Shown here: positions 7,274 through 14,603 of the stretch, in pieces
Layout of the letters: each line of letters begins with the position of its first letter
Position numbering within the stretch: the first letter of the stretch is position 1
NCBI GenBank assembly: GCA_030533405.1
Contig: JAUNJF010000020.1
Location: 1 to 35,480 of the forward strand
DNA from: Eubacteriales bacterium
Lineage (GTDB): Bacteria > Bacillota > Clostridia > Lachnospirales > Lachnospiraceae
DNA length: 35,480 nucleotides
Reading direction: 5' to 3'
Translations under genes and position numbers: made by a program
The notes under the pieces: generated by a model
The model's database searches: none
Told to the model about the DNA's origin: nothing
Seen by the model: only the letters and a program-made list of their open reading frames with translations

Positions 7274-8524
7274 TTGATTCGAATCATAAAACATAGAAAG
7301 CGTTTGTGGCTATATACTGTATTGATTGCATTTTTTTTATGTGGCATGAATGCAATTGGACGATTTAGTCATTTATCAAAAGATACGAAGAATACATTCG
7401 TATCTTTTTCTTTTTTAGAAAAAAATGGAATTGCACAAACAGATGCGGATGTCCAAAGTATGCCGGAATTAAATGCAAAATATGCCGTTTTAATGGATGC
7501 CAGTAATCGCAGAATTTTGTTTGAAAAAAATGCAAATGATAAGGCTGCTATGGCGAGTACAACCAAAATTATGACATTGATTATCGCGTTGGAAAATGGA
7601 AAATTGGATGATACAGTTCTGGTATCGTCCTACGCAGCAAGTATGCCGAAGGTGCATTTGGGAATGAAAAAAGGCGAACAATATCGTTTGGGCGATTTGT
7701 TATATTCGTTAATGCTAGAGTCACATAATGATAGTGCTGTGGCAATTGCAGAACACATAGGAGGCAGTGTAGAGGGATTTGCAGATTTAATGAATCAAAA
7801 GGCGACAGAATTAGGTGCAACACATACGCATTTTGTTACACCAAATGGATTAGATAACAAACAACATTATTCTACAGCATATGATATGGCACTGATTACA
7901 AGCTATGCAATAGAAAATCCAGATTTTTTGAAAATTATACAAAAACCAGATTATGTTTTTCATGAGCAAACAACTGGAAGAAATTTACATGTATATAATA
8001 AAGACCGATTTTTGACAAGTTATAATGGGGCAATTGGGGTAAAAACTGGATTTACGGGGAATGCTGGGTATTGTTTTGTTGGAGCGGTAGAACGAGATGG
8101 TAAAAAGTTAGTGAGTGTTGTTCTTGCATGTGGATGGCCTCCTAGAAAAAATGCAAAATGGGAAGATACAAGGCATTTGATGGATTATGGATTAAAGAAC
8201 TATAAAAATAAAGAAATTGTAAATCATAATTTTGAATTTCCAGCGATTCCTGTAAATGACAGTGTAAAGAATACGCCAGTTCAACCTTATGTGAAGGATG
8301 AAATTCATCTGTTATTGCGTGATGATGAAAAGGTTCATGTTGATGTAAAATTACCCAAATCGCTAGAAGCACCTGTGAAAAGGAATCAAAGAATAGGAGA
8401 TTTAAAAGTGACGATAGATGGTGTGTTATATAAGGAATTGGCTATTTATGCGGATTGTGAACATAAAAGAATTACATATCCGTATATTTTAAAACAAATT
8501 ATGAAACGTTTTTTGTTTGTATAA
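7274..8524 (+). CDS. DacB-like D-alanyl-D-alanine carboxypeptidase (S11 family, secreted or membrane-bound)
   Basis: A penicillin-binding protein of peptidase family S11 that removes the terminal D-Ala from peptidoglycan stem peptides outside the membrane. The active-site triad is complete: Ser95-x-x-Lys98 (STTK), Ser150-x-Asn152 (SHN) and Lys257-Thr-Gly (KTG). A basic N-terminus and hydrophobic stretch (residues about 8-26) form a signal peptide or anchor. After the catalytic domain there is a beta-rich PBP5-type C-terminal domain, and the last residues (LKQIMKRFLFV) could be an amphipathic membrane anchor. The start is uncertain: TTG 7274 gives a proper signal sequence but has only a weak upstream purine stretch, and no ATG precedes it in frame. 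Position after scpB matches sporulation dacB of Bacillus, though spmA and spmB are not present. Confidence 0.85.
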   Translation: MIRIIKHRKRLWLYTVLIAFFLCGMNAIGRFSHLSKDTKNTFVSFSFLEKNGIAQTDADVQSMPELNAKYAVLMDASNRRILFEKNANDKAAMASTTKIMTLIIALENGKLDDTVLVSSYAASMPKVHLGMKKGEQYRLGDLLYSLMLESHNDSAVAIAEHIGGSVEGFADLMNQKATELGATHTHFVTPNGLDNKQHYSTAYDMALITSYAIENPDFLKIIQKPDYVFHEQTTGRNLHVYNKDRFLTSYNGAIGVKTGFTGNAGYCFVGAVERDGKKLVSVVLACGWPPRKNAKWEDTRHLMDYGLKNYKNKEIVNHNFEFPAIPVNDSVKNTPVQPYVKDEIHLLLRDDEKVHVDVKLPKSLEAPVKRNQRIGDLKVTIDGVLYKELAIYADCEHKRITYPYILKQIMKRFLFV

Positions 8525-8537
8525 GTAGATAGAATAA

Positions 8538-8571
8538 CAAGTGATTGTCATGGGTTTGCACTTGCTTTTTT
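8538..8571 (+). terminator. Possible intrinsic terminator after the DacB-like gene
   Basis: CAAGTG (8538-8543) pairs with CACTTG (8559-8564), with a 15-base loop, followed by C and six Ts (8566-8571). The 6-bp stem with a long loop is weak, but the T-run and position 13 bases after the stop codon fit a terminator. Confidence 0.45.
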
Positions 8572-8590
8572 CAGATGATGGTGCTAAACT
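8562..8590 (+). promoter_or_regulatory. Candidate promoter for the DAHP synthase gene
   Basis: TTGCTT (8562-8567), a 17-base spacer and TAAACT (8585-8590) preceded by TGC give an extended -10 arrangement. The gene's start codon is 32 bases further on. No leader peptide, T-box or attenuator is evident. The -35 overlaps the tail of the upstream hairpin. The match is by eye. Confidence 0.35.
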
Positions 8591-8622
8591 GTCACACAGA
8601 ATTGATAGCAAGGAGATTTGAT

Positions 8623-9654
8623 ATGGGATTACATTATATTTCAGAGGTTCCATCGGCAGAAGAAATTAAAGAGTTATTTCCAATGGGACCAGAATTAACT
8701 AAAGTAAAACAGGAAAGAGATGCAGAAATCGCAAAAGTATTTCGTGGAGAATCCAATAAATTTTTAGCGATTATTGGTCCGTGTTCGGCAGATAATGAGG
8801 ATGCGGTTCTTGATTATATTTGTCGTTTGGCAAAGGTGCAGGATAAAATTAAGGATAAAATTATTGTGATTCCTAGAATATATACAAACAAACCAAGAAC
8901 AAATGGTTCAGGTTATAAAGGAATGTTACATCAACCAAATCCTGAAGAGAAACCTAATTTTATTGAAGGATTAAAAGCAATTCGTAAGATGCATATTGAC
9001 TCTATTGCAGAAACAGGCTTAACTGCGGCAGATGAGATGTTATATTCGGACAATTGGCCTTATATGTCAGATATCTTATCCTATGTAGCAGTAGGCGCAC
9101 GTTCGGTTGAAAATCAGTCGCATCGTTTGACTGCGTCAGGAATTGATGTTCCAGTAGGTATGAAGAATCCAACGTCTGGCGATTACGCTGTAATGATGAA
9201 TTCTTGTATTGCAGGTCAATCAAAGCATACATTTATGACATCGGGTTGGGAAGTGAAATCAGATGGCAATCCGTTAACACATTGTATTTTGCGTGGTTCA
9301 TTGAATCAGCATGGTATTTCTGTACCGAATTATCATTATGAAGATTTAATTATGCTGGCAAAGGCTTATGAGGAGTTCCCAGATTTGAAAAATCCAGCGG
9401 TTATCGTAGACGCAAATCATAATAATTCAGGTAAGAAATGGCATGAGCAGCCAAGAATTGTGAAGGAAATTTTACACAGTATGAGACATAGTACAGAGGT
9501 GGCAAAACTGGTAAAAGGTGTTATGGTTGAAAGTTATATTGAAGATGGTAATCAGCCAGTAGGAGGCGGTTGCTATGGAAAATCAATTACAGATCCTTGT
9601 TTGGGGTGGAATAAGTCAGAACGTTTGTTATTAGAGATGGCAGAATTGTTATAA
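8623..9654 (+). CDS. 3-deoxy-7-phosphoheptulonate synthase (DAHP synthase, type I AroF/G/H class)
   Basis: Condenses phosphoenolpyruvate and erythrose-4-phosphate to DAHP, the first step of the shikimate pathway to aromatic amino acids. The 343-residue product has the class I signatures: AIIGPCSADN near residue 50, PRIYTNKPRT followed by GYKGMLHQPN near residues 85-105, SGWEVKSDGNPLTHCILRG, VDANHNNSGK, and a C-terminal VMVESYIEDGNQ. ATG 8623 with AGGAG (8611-8615) 7 bases upstream is the start; an in-frame extension to 8545 would run through the upstream hairpin and has no family resemblance. The gene stands alone between its own promoter and a strong terminator. Which aromatic amino acid regulates it cannot be judged from the sequence. 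Confidence 0.92.
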   Translation: MGLHYISEVPSAEEIKELFPMGPELTKVKQERDAEIAKVFRGESNKFLAIIGPCSADNEDAVLDYICRLAKVQDKIKDKIIVIPRIYTNKPRTNGSGYKGMLHQPNPEEKPNFIEGLKAIRKMHIDSIAETGLTAADEMLYSDNWPYMSDILSYVAVGARSVENQSHRLTASGIDVPVGMKNPTSGDYAVMMNSCIAGQSKHTFMTSGWEVKSDGNPLTHCILRGSLNQHGISVPNYHYEDLIMLAKAYEEFPDLKNPAVIVDANHNNSGKKWHEQPRIVKEILHSMRHSTEVAKLVKGVMVESYIEDGNQPVGGGCYGKSITDPCLGWNKSERLLLEMAELL

Positions 9655-9676
9655 GAGAACATCAGAAGAAAATAAG

Positions 9677-9721
9677 AAGTCATTTCTACACATGATTGTG
9701 TAGAGGTGACTTTATTTTTTT
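9677..9721 (+). terminator. Strong intrinsic terminator after the DAHP synthase gene
   Basis: Arms 9677-9692 and 9697-9712 pair over 16 bp (two G-U pairs) around a TGAT loop. A run of seven Ts (9715-9721) follows. It starts 22 bases after the stop codon. This is the clearest terminator in the window. Confidence 0.88.
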
Positions 9722-9743
9722 ACTATAAATCAAGTGTAAAATT

Positions 9744-9752
9744 TGATATAAT
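9744..9752 (+). promoter_or_regulatory. Extended -10 promoter for the deoB-pdp run
   Basis: TGA-TATAAT at 9744-9752 is a perfect -10 with an extended TGN element; the region about 17 bases upstream (near 9724-9729) shows no good -35, which extended promoters tolerate. The remaining leader to deoB (about 110 bases) contains a small hairpin GATTCA/TGAATC (9829-9845) and an imperfect one at 9789-9815. No recognised riboswitch is seen. Confidence 0.5.
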
Positions 9753-9869
9753 ATAAATAATAAATTGTGAAGATAAACACTTATGAAACGAAAATTCATG
9801 ACAGGAATGTGTTTCGACGATTAGGTAGGATTCATGAAGTGAATCGTGCCGTTACAAGGAGGGGTGGAT

Positions 9870-11039
9870 ATGTTTAAGAGAGTAATTTGGATCATATTAG
9901 ATAGTGTAGGAATTGGAGAGGCACCCGATGCAGTGCAGTTTGGAGATGTAGGCGCGGATACACTGGGAAATATTATAAAAGAAAAAAAATCTTTAAATCT
10001 TCCGAATTTAGAAAAAATAGGATTATATGCAATTGATGATACAACCATAAAAAAAGAAGATGTGCAACCAATTGGTATATATGGAAAATCAAGAGAGATT
10101 TCTGCTGGAAAAGACACCACAATTGGACATTGGGAAATGGTTGGTATTCATACTGCACAACCATTTCCGACTTATCCGAACGGTTTTCCGAAAGAGCTTA
10201 TGGATACATTTGTGAAAGAGACTGGATGCAAAGGTTATTTGGGTAATATTGTTGCAAGTGGAACGCAAATCATTAATGAATTGGGAGACGACCATATAAA
10301 AACGGGTTATCCGATTATCTATACCTCTGCTGATTCTGTTTTTCAGATTGCAGCATGTGAGGATATTGTTTCGTTAGAACGATTATATCAAATGTGTGAT
10401 ACTGCAAGGGCAATATTAAAAGAAGAACATGCCGTTGCAAGAGTGATTGCAAGACCGTTTATTAAGCAGGGAAATCAATATGTTAGAACAGCAAATCGTA
10501 GGGATTTTTCATTGAAACCATCAGAAGAGAATTTGCTTAGTTATATGAAAGAAGCAGGGTATCGAGTGACAGCAGTCGGTAAAATTGAAGATATTTTTGC
10601 TGGGGTAGGAATATGCGATGCTGTGCATACAAAAAATAACATGGATGGTATGGATAAGACATTAGAGTTCATGGATACGCAAAAAGAAGGTTTGATTTTC
10701 ACGAACTTAGTGGAATTTGATTCAACATGGGGACATCGCAGAGATGTGAATGGTTATGCAAGAGGATTAGAGGAGTTTGATACAAGGTTAGGAGAAGTAT
10801 TGCAGGCTTTGAAAGAGGATGATTTATTGATTATCAATGCTGACCATGGATGTGATCCAACATTTAAAGGAACGGATCATACAAGAGAATTTATTCCTGT
10901 ATTATGCTATCATAAAGGGTTGGAACAAAGTGTTAACTTAGGAACTTTATCCACTTTTGCAGATATTGGAGCTACGATAGGCGAAAACTTTGGGGTGAAA
11001 TCATTGGCAGTGGGTAATAGTTTTCTCAAATTATTATAG
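9870..11039 (+). CDS. deoB: Phosphopentomutase
   Basis: Interconverts (deoxy)ribose-1-phosphate and (deoxy)ribose-5-phosphate, feeding the pentose released by nucleoside phosphorylases into central metabolism. It belongs to the alkaline-phosphatase superfamily with two Mn ions. The 389-residue product opens with a metal-binding DSVGIGEAPDA motif. GKDTTIGHWEM carries the phosphorylated threonine (Thr83 or Thr84), and NADHGCDPTFKGTDHTRE near residue 325 supplies further metal ligands. ATG 9870 with AAGGAGGGG upstream is chosen over the in-frame GTG at 9846, which would put the binding site inside the gene. pdp follows 21 bases later, so phosphorylase and mutase are probably co-transcribed. Confidence 0.95.
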   Translation: MFKRVIWIILDSVGIGEAPDAVQFGDVGADTLGNIIKEKKSLNLPNLEKIGLYAIDDTTIKKEDVQPIGIYGKSREISAGKDTTIGHWEMVGIHTAQPFPTYPNGFPKELMDTFVKETGCKGYLGNIVASGTQIINELGDDHIKTGYPIIYTSADSVFQIAACEDIVSLERLYQMCDTARAILKEEHAVARVIARPFIKQGNQYVRTANRRDFSLKPSEENLLSYMKEAGYRVTAVGKIEDIFAGVGICDAVHTKNNMDGMDKTLEFMDTQKEGLIFTNLVEFDSTWGHRRDVNGYARGLEEFDTRLGEVLQALKEDDLLIINADHGCDPTFKGTDHTREFIPVLCYHKGLEQSVNLGTLSTFADIGATIGENFGVKSLAVGNSFLKLL

Positions 11040-11060
11040 AATTGCAAAAGGGGTGAACAA

Positions 11061-12422
11061 ATGAATACATATGATTTGATTATGAAGAAAAGAAATGGTG
11101 GTATTTTAGATCAGGAAGAGATTTCGTATATGGTAAACGGATTTACAAATGGGGAGATTCCTGATTACCAGATGGCAGCATTTTTAATGGCTGTTTATTT
11201 TAAAGGTATGAATCACGAAGAAACGACAATGCTTACGATGGCTATGGCAGATAGTGGGGAGCGCCTAGATTTGTCTCAAATTGATGGAATCAAGGTGGAT
11301 AAACATTCTACAGGCGGCGTGGGTGATAAAACGAGTTTGATTATCGGTCCCATTTTGGCGAGTTTGGATGTTCCGGTGGCAAAAATGAGTGGACGAGGAC
11401 TTGGACATACAGGTGGTACGATCGATAAATTAGAGGGAATTCCGGGATTTCAGACTTCGATAGAAGAGTCGCGTTTTATACAACAGGTGAATGATATCAA
11501 ATTATCAATTGTTGGTCAGACGGCGAATCTTGCTCCGGCAGATAAGAAAATATATGCATTACGAGATGTTACAGCAACAGTAGATAATGTATCATTAATT
11601 GCTGCAAGTATCATGAGTAAAAAATTGGCAGCAGGTGCAGATGCGATTGTGCTTGATGTTAAAGTAGGATCTGGTGCTTTTATGAAAACGGTAGAAGATG
11701 CCAGATTACTTGCAAAAACAATGGTTGCAATTGGAACACTAGCAGGTCGAGAAACAATTGCTGTCTTGACGGATATGAATGAACCATTGGGAAATGCTGT
11801 TGGTAATATTTTAGAGGTAAAGGAAGCCATTGCATGTTTAAAAGGATATGGCGAACAGCGACTAATGGAGGTGTCAAAAACATTAGCAAGTTATATGTTG
11901 CTTGCGGGTAAAAAGGCAAAAGATTTAGAAACTGCAAATCAAATGATTATGAATGCTATTACATCAGGGCGTGCGTTGGATAAAATGAAAGAATTCGTAC
12001 AGGCACAGGGGGGAGATGCAAGCTATATTACATGTGAAGAAAAATTTGAAAAGGCAAAGTTTACAGTAGAAATATATGGTAGGGATCTTATGCAAAGTAA
12101 GGAGATAGCTGCAAATCAAACAAAAGTATATTTAAATTGCTGCAATAATCAAGAAATTGGTATGGTTTCTTTGATTTTGGGTGGTGGACGTCAAACCAAA
12201 GACAGTACGATTGATTTGACGGTTGGTTTGGAACTCAAAAAACATTTAGGTGATTGGGTTGAAATGGATACATGTGTTGCTGTTTTGTATGGAAATGATA
12301 TGGAAAAAATGCAAGAAGCAAAAAAAAGGTTTGTTTGTGCATATGAATTAACGCAGGATAAACCAGAGCATAATCCGATTATATATGAAATTATTACAAA
12401 AAGTGATTTGGAGAATGAATAA
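11061..12422 (+). CDS. pdp: Pyrimidine-nucleoside phosphorylase / thymidine phosphorylase
   Basis: Phosphorolyses uridine, thymidine and deoxyuridine to the free base and (deoxy)ribose-1-phosphate, which deoB then converts. The 453-residue product shows the family signatures KHSTGGVGDKTS, SGRGLGHTGGTIDKLEGIPG and LDVKVGSGAFMKT, with the alpha/beta phosphate-binding domain in the first 330 residues and a C-terminal domain with GGGRQTKDSTID. Length is slightly above B. subtilis Pdp. An AAGGGGTG site precedes ATG 11061. Whether it is the broad Pdp or thymidine-specific DeoA type cannot be settled from sequence alone. Confidence 0.93.
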   Translation: MNTYDLIMKKRNGGILDQEEISYMVNGFTNGEIPDYQMAAFLMAVYFKGMNHEETTMLTMAMADSGERLDLSQIDGIKVDKHSTGGVGDKTSLIIGPILASLDVPVAKMSGRGLGHTGGTIDKLEGIPGFQTSIEESRFIQQVNDIKLSIVGQTANLAPADKKIYALRDVTATVDNVSLIAASIMSKKLAAGADAIVLDVKVGSGAFMKTVEDARLLAKTMVAIGTLAGRETIAVLTDMNEPLGNAVGNILEVKEAIACLKGYGEQRLMEVSKTLASYMLLAGKKAKDLETANQMIMNAITSGRALDKMKEFVQAQGGDASYITCEEKFEKAKFTVEIYGRDLMQSKEIAANQTKVYLNCCNNQEIGMVSLILGGGRQTKDSTIDLTVGLELKKHLGDWVEMDTCVAVLYGNDMEKMQEAKKRFVCAYELTQDKPEHNPIIYEIITKSDLENE

Positions 12423-12474
12423 AAGAGTATAAGATATAATAAACTGTTATAAATAGAGTAATTGGTGTAAGCCT

Positions 12475-13653
12475 GTGAAAAAATTATGCATTTATGTACT
12501 AGTTATTGCATTCGCTTTTTCTGTTTTGAATGTGAATATGGGATGCAATCAGGTGGTGGCAAGTCCAAATTTGAATATAGAGTCACCAGCAGTTTTGTTG
12601 ATGGAATTAAATAGTGGTCAGGTTCTCTATGAAAAGGATGCAGATACACCACATCGTCCCGCTTCGGTAACAAAGATTATGACAATGTTACTTGCATTTG
12701 AGGCATTAGATGCCAAGAAATTGCATTTAGAGGATTCGATATCGATATCTGCAAACGCAGCTGGGATGGGCGGTAGCCAGGTGTATTTGGAGGAGGGAGA
12801 GACACAGACATTTCAGGATTTGTTGAAATGCATGATTGTATCTTCTGCAAATGATGCTGCAACAGCAGTAGGGGAAGCCATTGCAGGAAGTGAGGAAAGT
12901 TTTGTTGCACTTATGAATAAGCGTGCAAAACAATTAGGAATGGAACATACACATTTTGAAAATGCCTGTGGATTAGAAGCGAAAGGGCATGAAATGAGTG
13001 CGAGAGATATTGCGATTTTGTCCAGAGAGTTATTGTTAAATCATCCAGAGGTAACAGATTATACTACAATATGGATGGATTCCATTGTTCACAAGACGAA
13101 GCGTGGAGAATCTGAGTTTGGACTTGCGAATACAAATAAGTTTTTGAAGAAGTATAATGGTGCGAATGGATTGAAAACAGGATATACATCTGCTGCAGGT
13201 TTTTCGATGTCTGCAACAGCTACAAGAGAAGGAACAACATTAATTGCTGTTGTAATGGGGGCGAAAACGAAAGATATTCGCTATTCGGATGCAGCAAAGT
13301 TGTTGGACTATGGTTTTGCGAATTGTAGTATTTATGAGGATAAAAAGGTTTTGGACGGAACAACAACCTGGAATATTTCGGATGGTGTAAAAAAACAGAT
13401 TGCAATAAAAGCAAAAGCACCTTTTCGGTATGTTTTTATTGGAGAATCGTCTGATAAAAAAATAGAAAAAAAATGGGTTGCGATAAAGAATTGTGCTCCA
13501 ATCCATAAAGGAGATATTGTTGCAAAGATTGAATACAAACAGGGAGGTAAGGTGTTGGGGCATGCAAATGTTGTTGCATTAGAAACTGTTGAAAAACAAA
13601 AATATCGGCATGCATTATGCAAAATTTTCGAACAATATATTCATATTTATTAA
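12475..13653 (+). CDS. dacF: DacF-like D-alanyl-D-alanine carboxypeptidase (S11 family)
   Basis: A second S11-family penicillin-binding protein that trims D-Ala from peptidoglycan. The triad is Ser64-x-x-Lys67 (SVTK), Ser124-Ala-Asn126 (SAN) and Lys234-Thr-Gly (KTG). A signal peptide occupies about residues 1-30; a Cys near residue 24 sits in NMGC, which is a poor lipobox. A PBP5-type C-terminal beta domain follows residue 290. The start is GTG 12475 with only a weak upstream site. Placement next to deoB/pdp resembles the B. subtilis deoB-punA-dacF region, where DacF works in the forespore under sigma-F, but the spoIIA operon is absent here. The dacF name is therefore by synteny and family, not by proven role. 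Confidence 0.82.
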   Translation: MKKLCIYVLVIAFAFSVLNVNMGCNQVVASPNLNIESPAVLLMELNSGQVLYEKDADTPHRPASVTKIMTMLLAFEALDAKKLHLEDSISISANAAGMGGSQVYLEEGETQTFQDLLKCMIVSSANDAATAVGEAIAGSEESFVALMNKRAKQLGMEHTHFENACGLEAKGHEMSARDIAILSRELLLNHPEVTDYTTIWMDSIVHKTKRGESEFGLANTNKFLKKYNGANGLKTGYTSAAGFSMSATATREGTTLIAVVMGAKTKDIRYSDAAKLLDYGFANCSIYEDKKVLDGTTTWNISDGVKKQIAIKAKAPFRYVFIGESSDKKIEKKWVAIKNCAPIHKGDIVAKIEYKQGGKVLGHANVVALETVEKQKYRHALCKIFEQYIHIY

Positions 13654-13702
13654 TATATGTTTTTGTATTTAGTAAAAAAATAGGAAAGATAAGGGGCATA
13701 CA

Positions 13703-14593
13703 ATGAAAATGTGCTTGAACATATTATGGATTCTTAGTATACTATCTAGTGTTTGTCTAGGTATTGTATGTTTAATTAGTTTTTTTGAAAATCGAAAATT
13801 GGTTATTCATCAATACAAAATAAAAAATAAAAAAATAACAGGAAAATTTCATGGGCTTAAGATTGTGCATTTATCAGATTTACACAATGCTTCTTTTGGA
13901 CGGGAAAATGAGAAACTCATTGATAGGATAAAAGCGTTACAACCAGATGTGATTGTTGCGACAGGAGATTTTGTGATTGGGAAACCAAATCAAGATGTTT
14001 TTCATGCTGCAAAAACATTGAATCGTTTATCAGAAATTGCAACCGTATATTTTAGTTTGGGGAATCATGAGTTACGTATGAAGATTTATCCAGACGTGTA
14101 TGGTGATATGTGGAATCAGTTTTATAGTGCATTGAATCAGGATATTATTCTGCTTCAGGATCAGACAGTATGGTTGCAAAAAGAAAATGATAAGATTGCA
14201 ATACATGGATTATCGTTAAGTCCGGAATTATATCAAAGATTCCGTAAAATGCCGATGAAAGAGGGGTATTTAGAAGAACGTTTTGGCAAGTGTAGTGAAG
14301 ATGCATTTCACATTTTTATGGCACATAATCCAGACTATTTTGATGAATATGTAAAATGGGGTGCCGATTTAACATTTGCAGGACATATTCATGGTGGAAT
14401 GATTCGACTCCCTGTGTTGGGTGGAATGATTTCGCCTATGGTTCGTTTTTTTCCAAAGTATGATAAAGGAATATTTAAACAAAAGAATAAATATATGATA
14501 TTAAGTGGTGGATTGGGAAATCATACGTTAAAATTTCGTGTAAATAATTTGCCTGAGATTGTGATGGTTTTGCTTGAATCCGCATCAAATTAG
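13703..14593 (+). CDS. Membrane-anchored metallophosphoesterase (YkuE-like, calcineurin-type)
   Basis: A 296-residue binuclear metallophosphoesterase. An N-terminal hydrophobic helix (about residues 6-28) anchors it, and the enzyme domain follows with all the superfamily motifs: SDLH (Asp59, His61), GDF (Asp89), GNHE (Asn121, His122, Glu123), an AHNPDYF block, and GHIHGG (His228, His230). The anchored layout matches the YkuE group, which has been linked to cell-envelope phosphoester substrates, but the substrate is not identifiable here. AAGGGG lies upstream of ATG 13703. Its stop codon (14591-14593) is part of the ribosome binding site of the following L,D-transpeptidase gene, suggesting the two are made together and may serve the envelope jointly. 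Confidence 0.87.
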   Translation: MKMCLNILWILSILSSVCLGIVCLISFFENRKLVIHQYKIKNKKITGKFHGLKIVHLSDLHNASFGRENEKLIDRIKALQPDVIVATGDFVIGKPNQDVFHAAKTLNRLSEIATVYFSLGNHELRMKIYPDVYGDMWNQFYSALNQDIILLQDQTVWLQKENDKIAIHGLSLSPELYQRFRKMPMKEGYLEERFGKCSEDAFHIFMAHNPDYFDEYVKWGADLTFAGHIHGGMIRLPVLGGMISPMVRFFPKYDKGIFKQKNKYMILSGGLGNHTLKFRVNNLPEIVMVLLESASN

Positions 14594-14603
14594 GAGGTTT
14601 CAA

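Noticed and set aside
8545-8622. N-terminal extension of the DAHP synthase
   Set aside because: It would be read through the upstream hairpin and candidate promoter; ATG 8623 has a well-spaced AGGAG and begins at the normal family N-terminus.
12435-12440. TATAAT before dacF as a separate promoter
   Set aside because: No -35 lies at 16-19 bases; the nearest TTG string is 21 bases away, so I did not list it.
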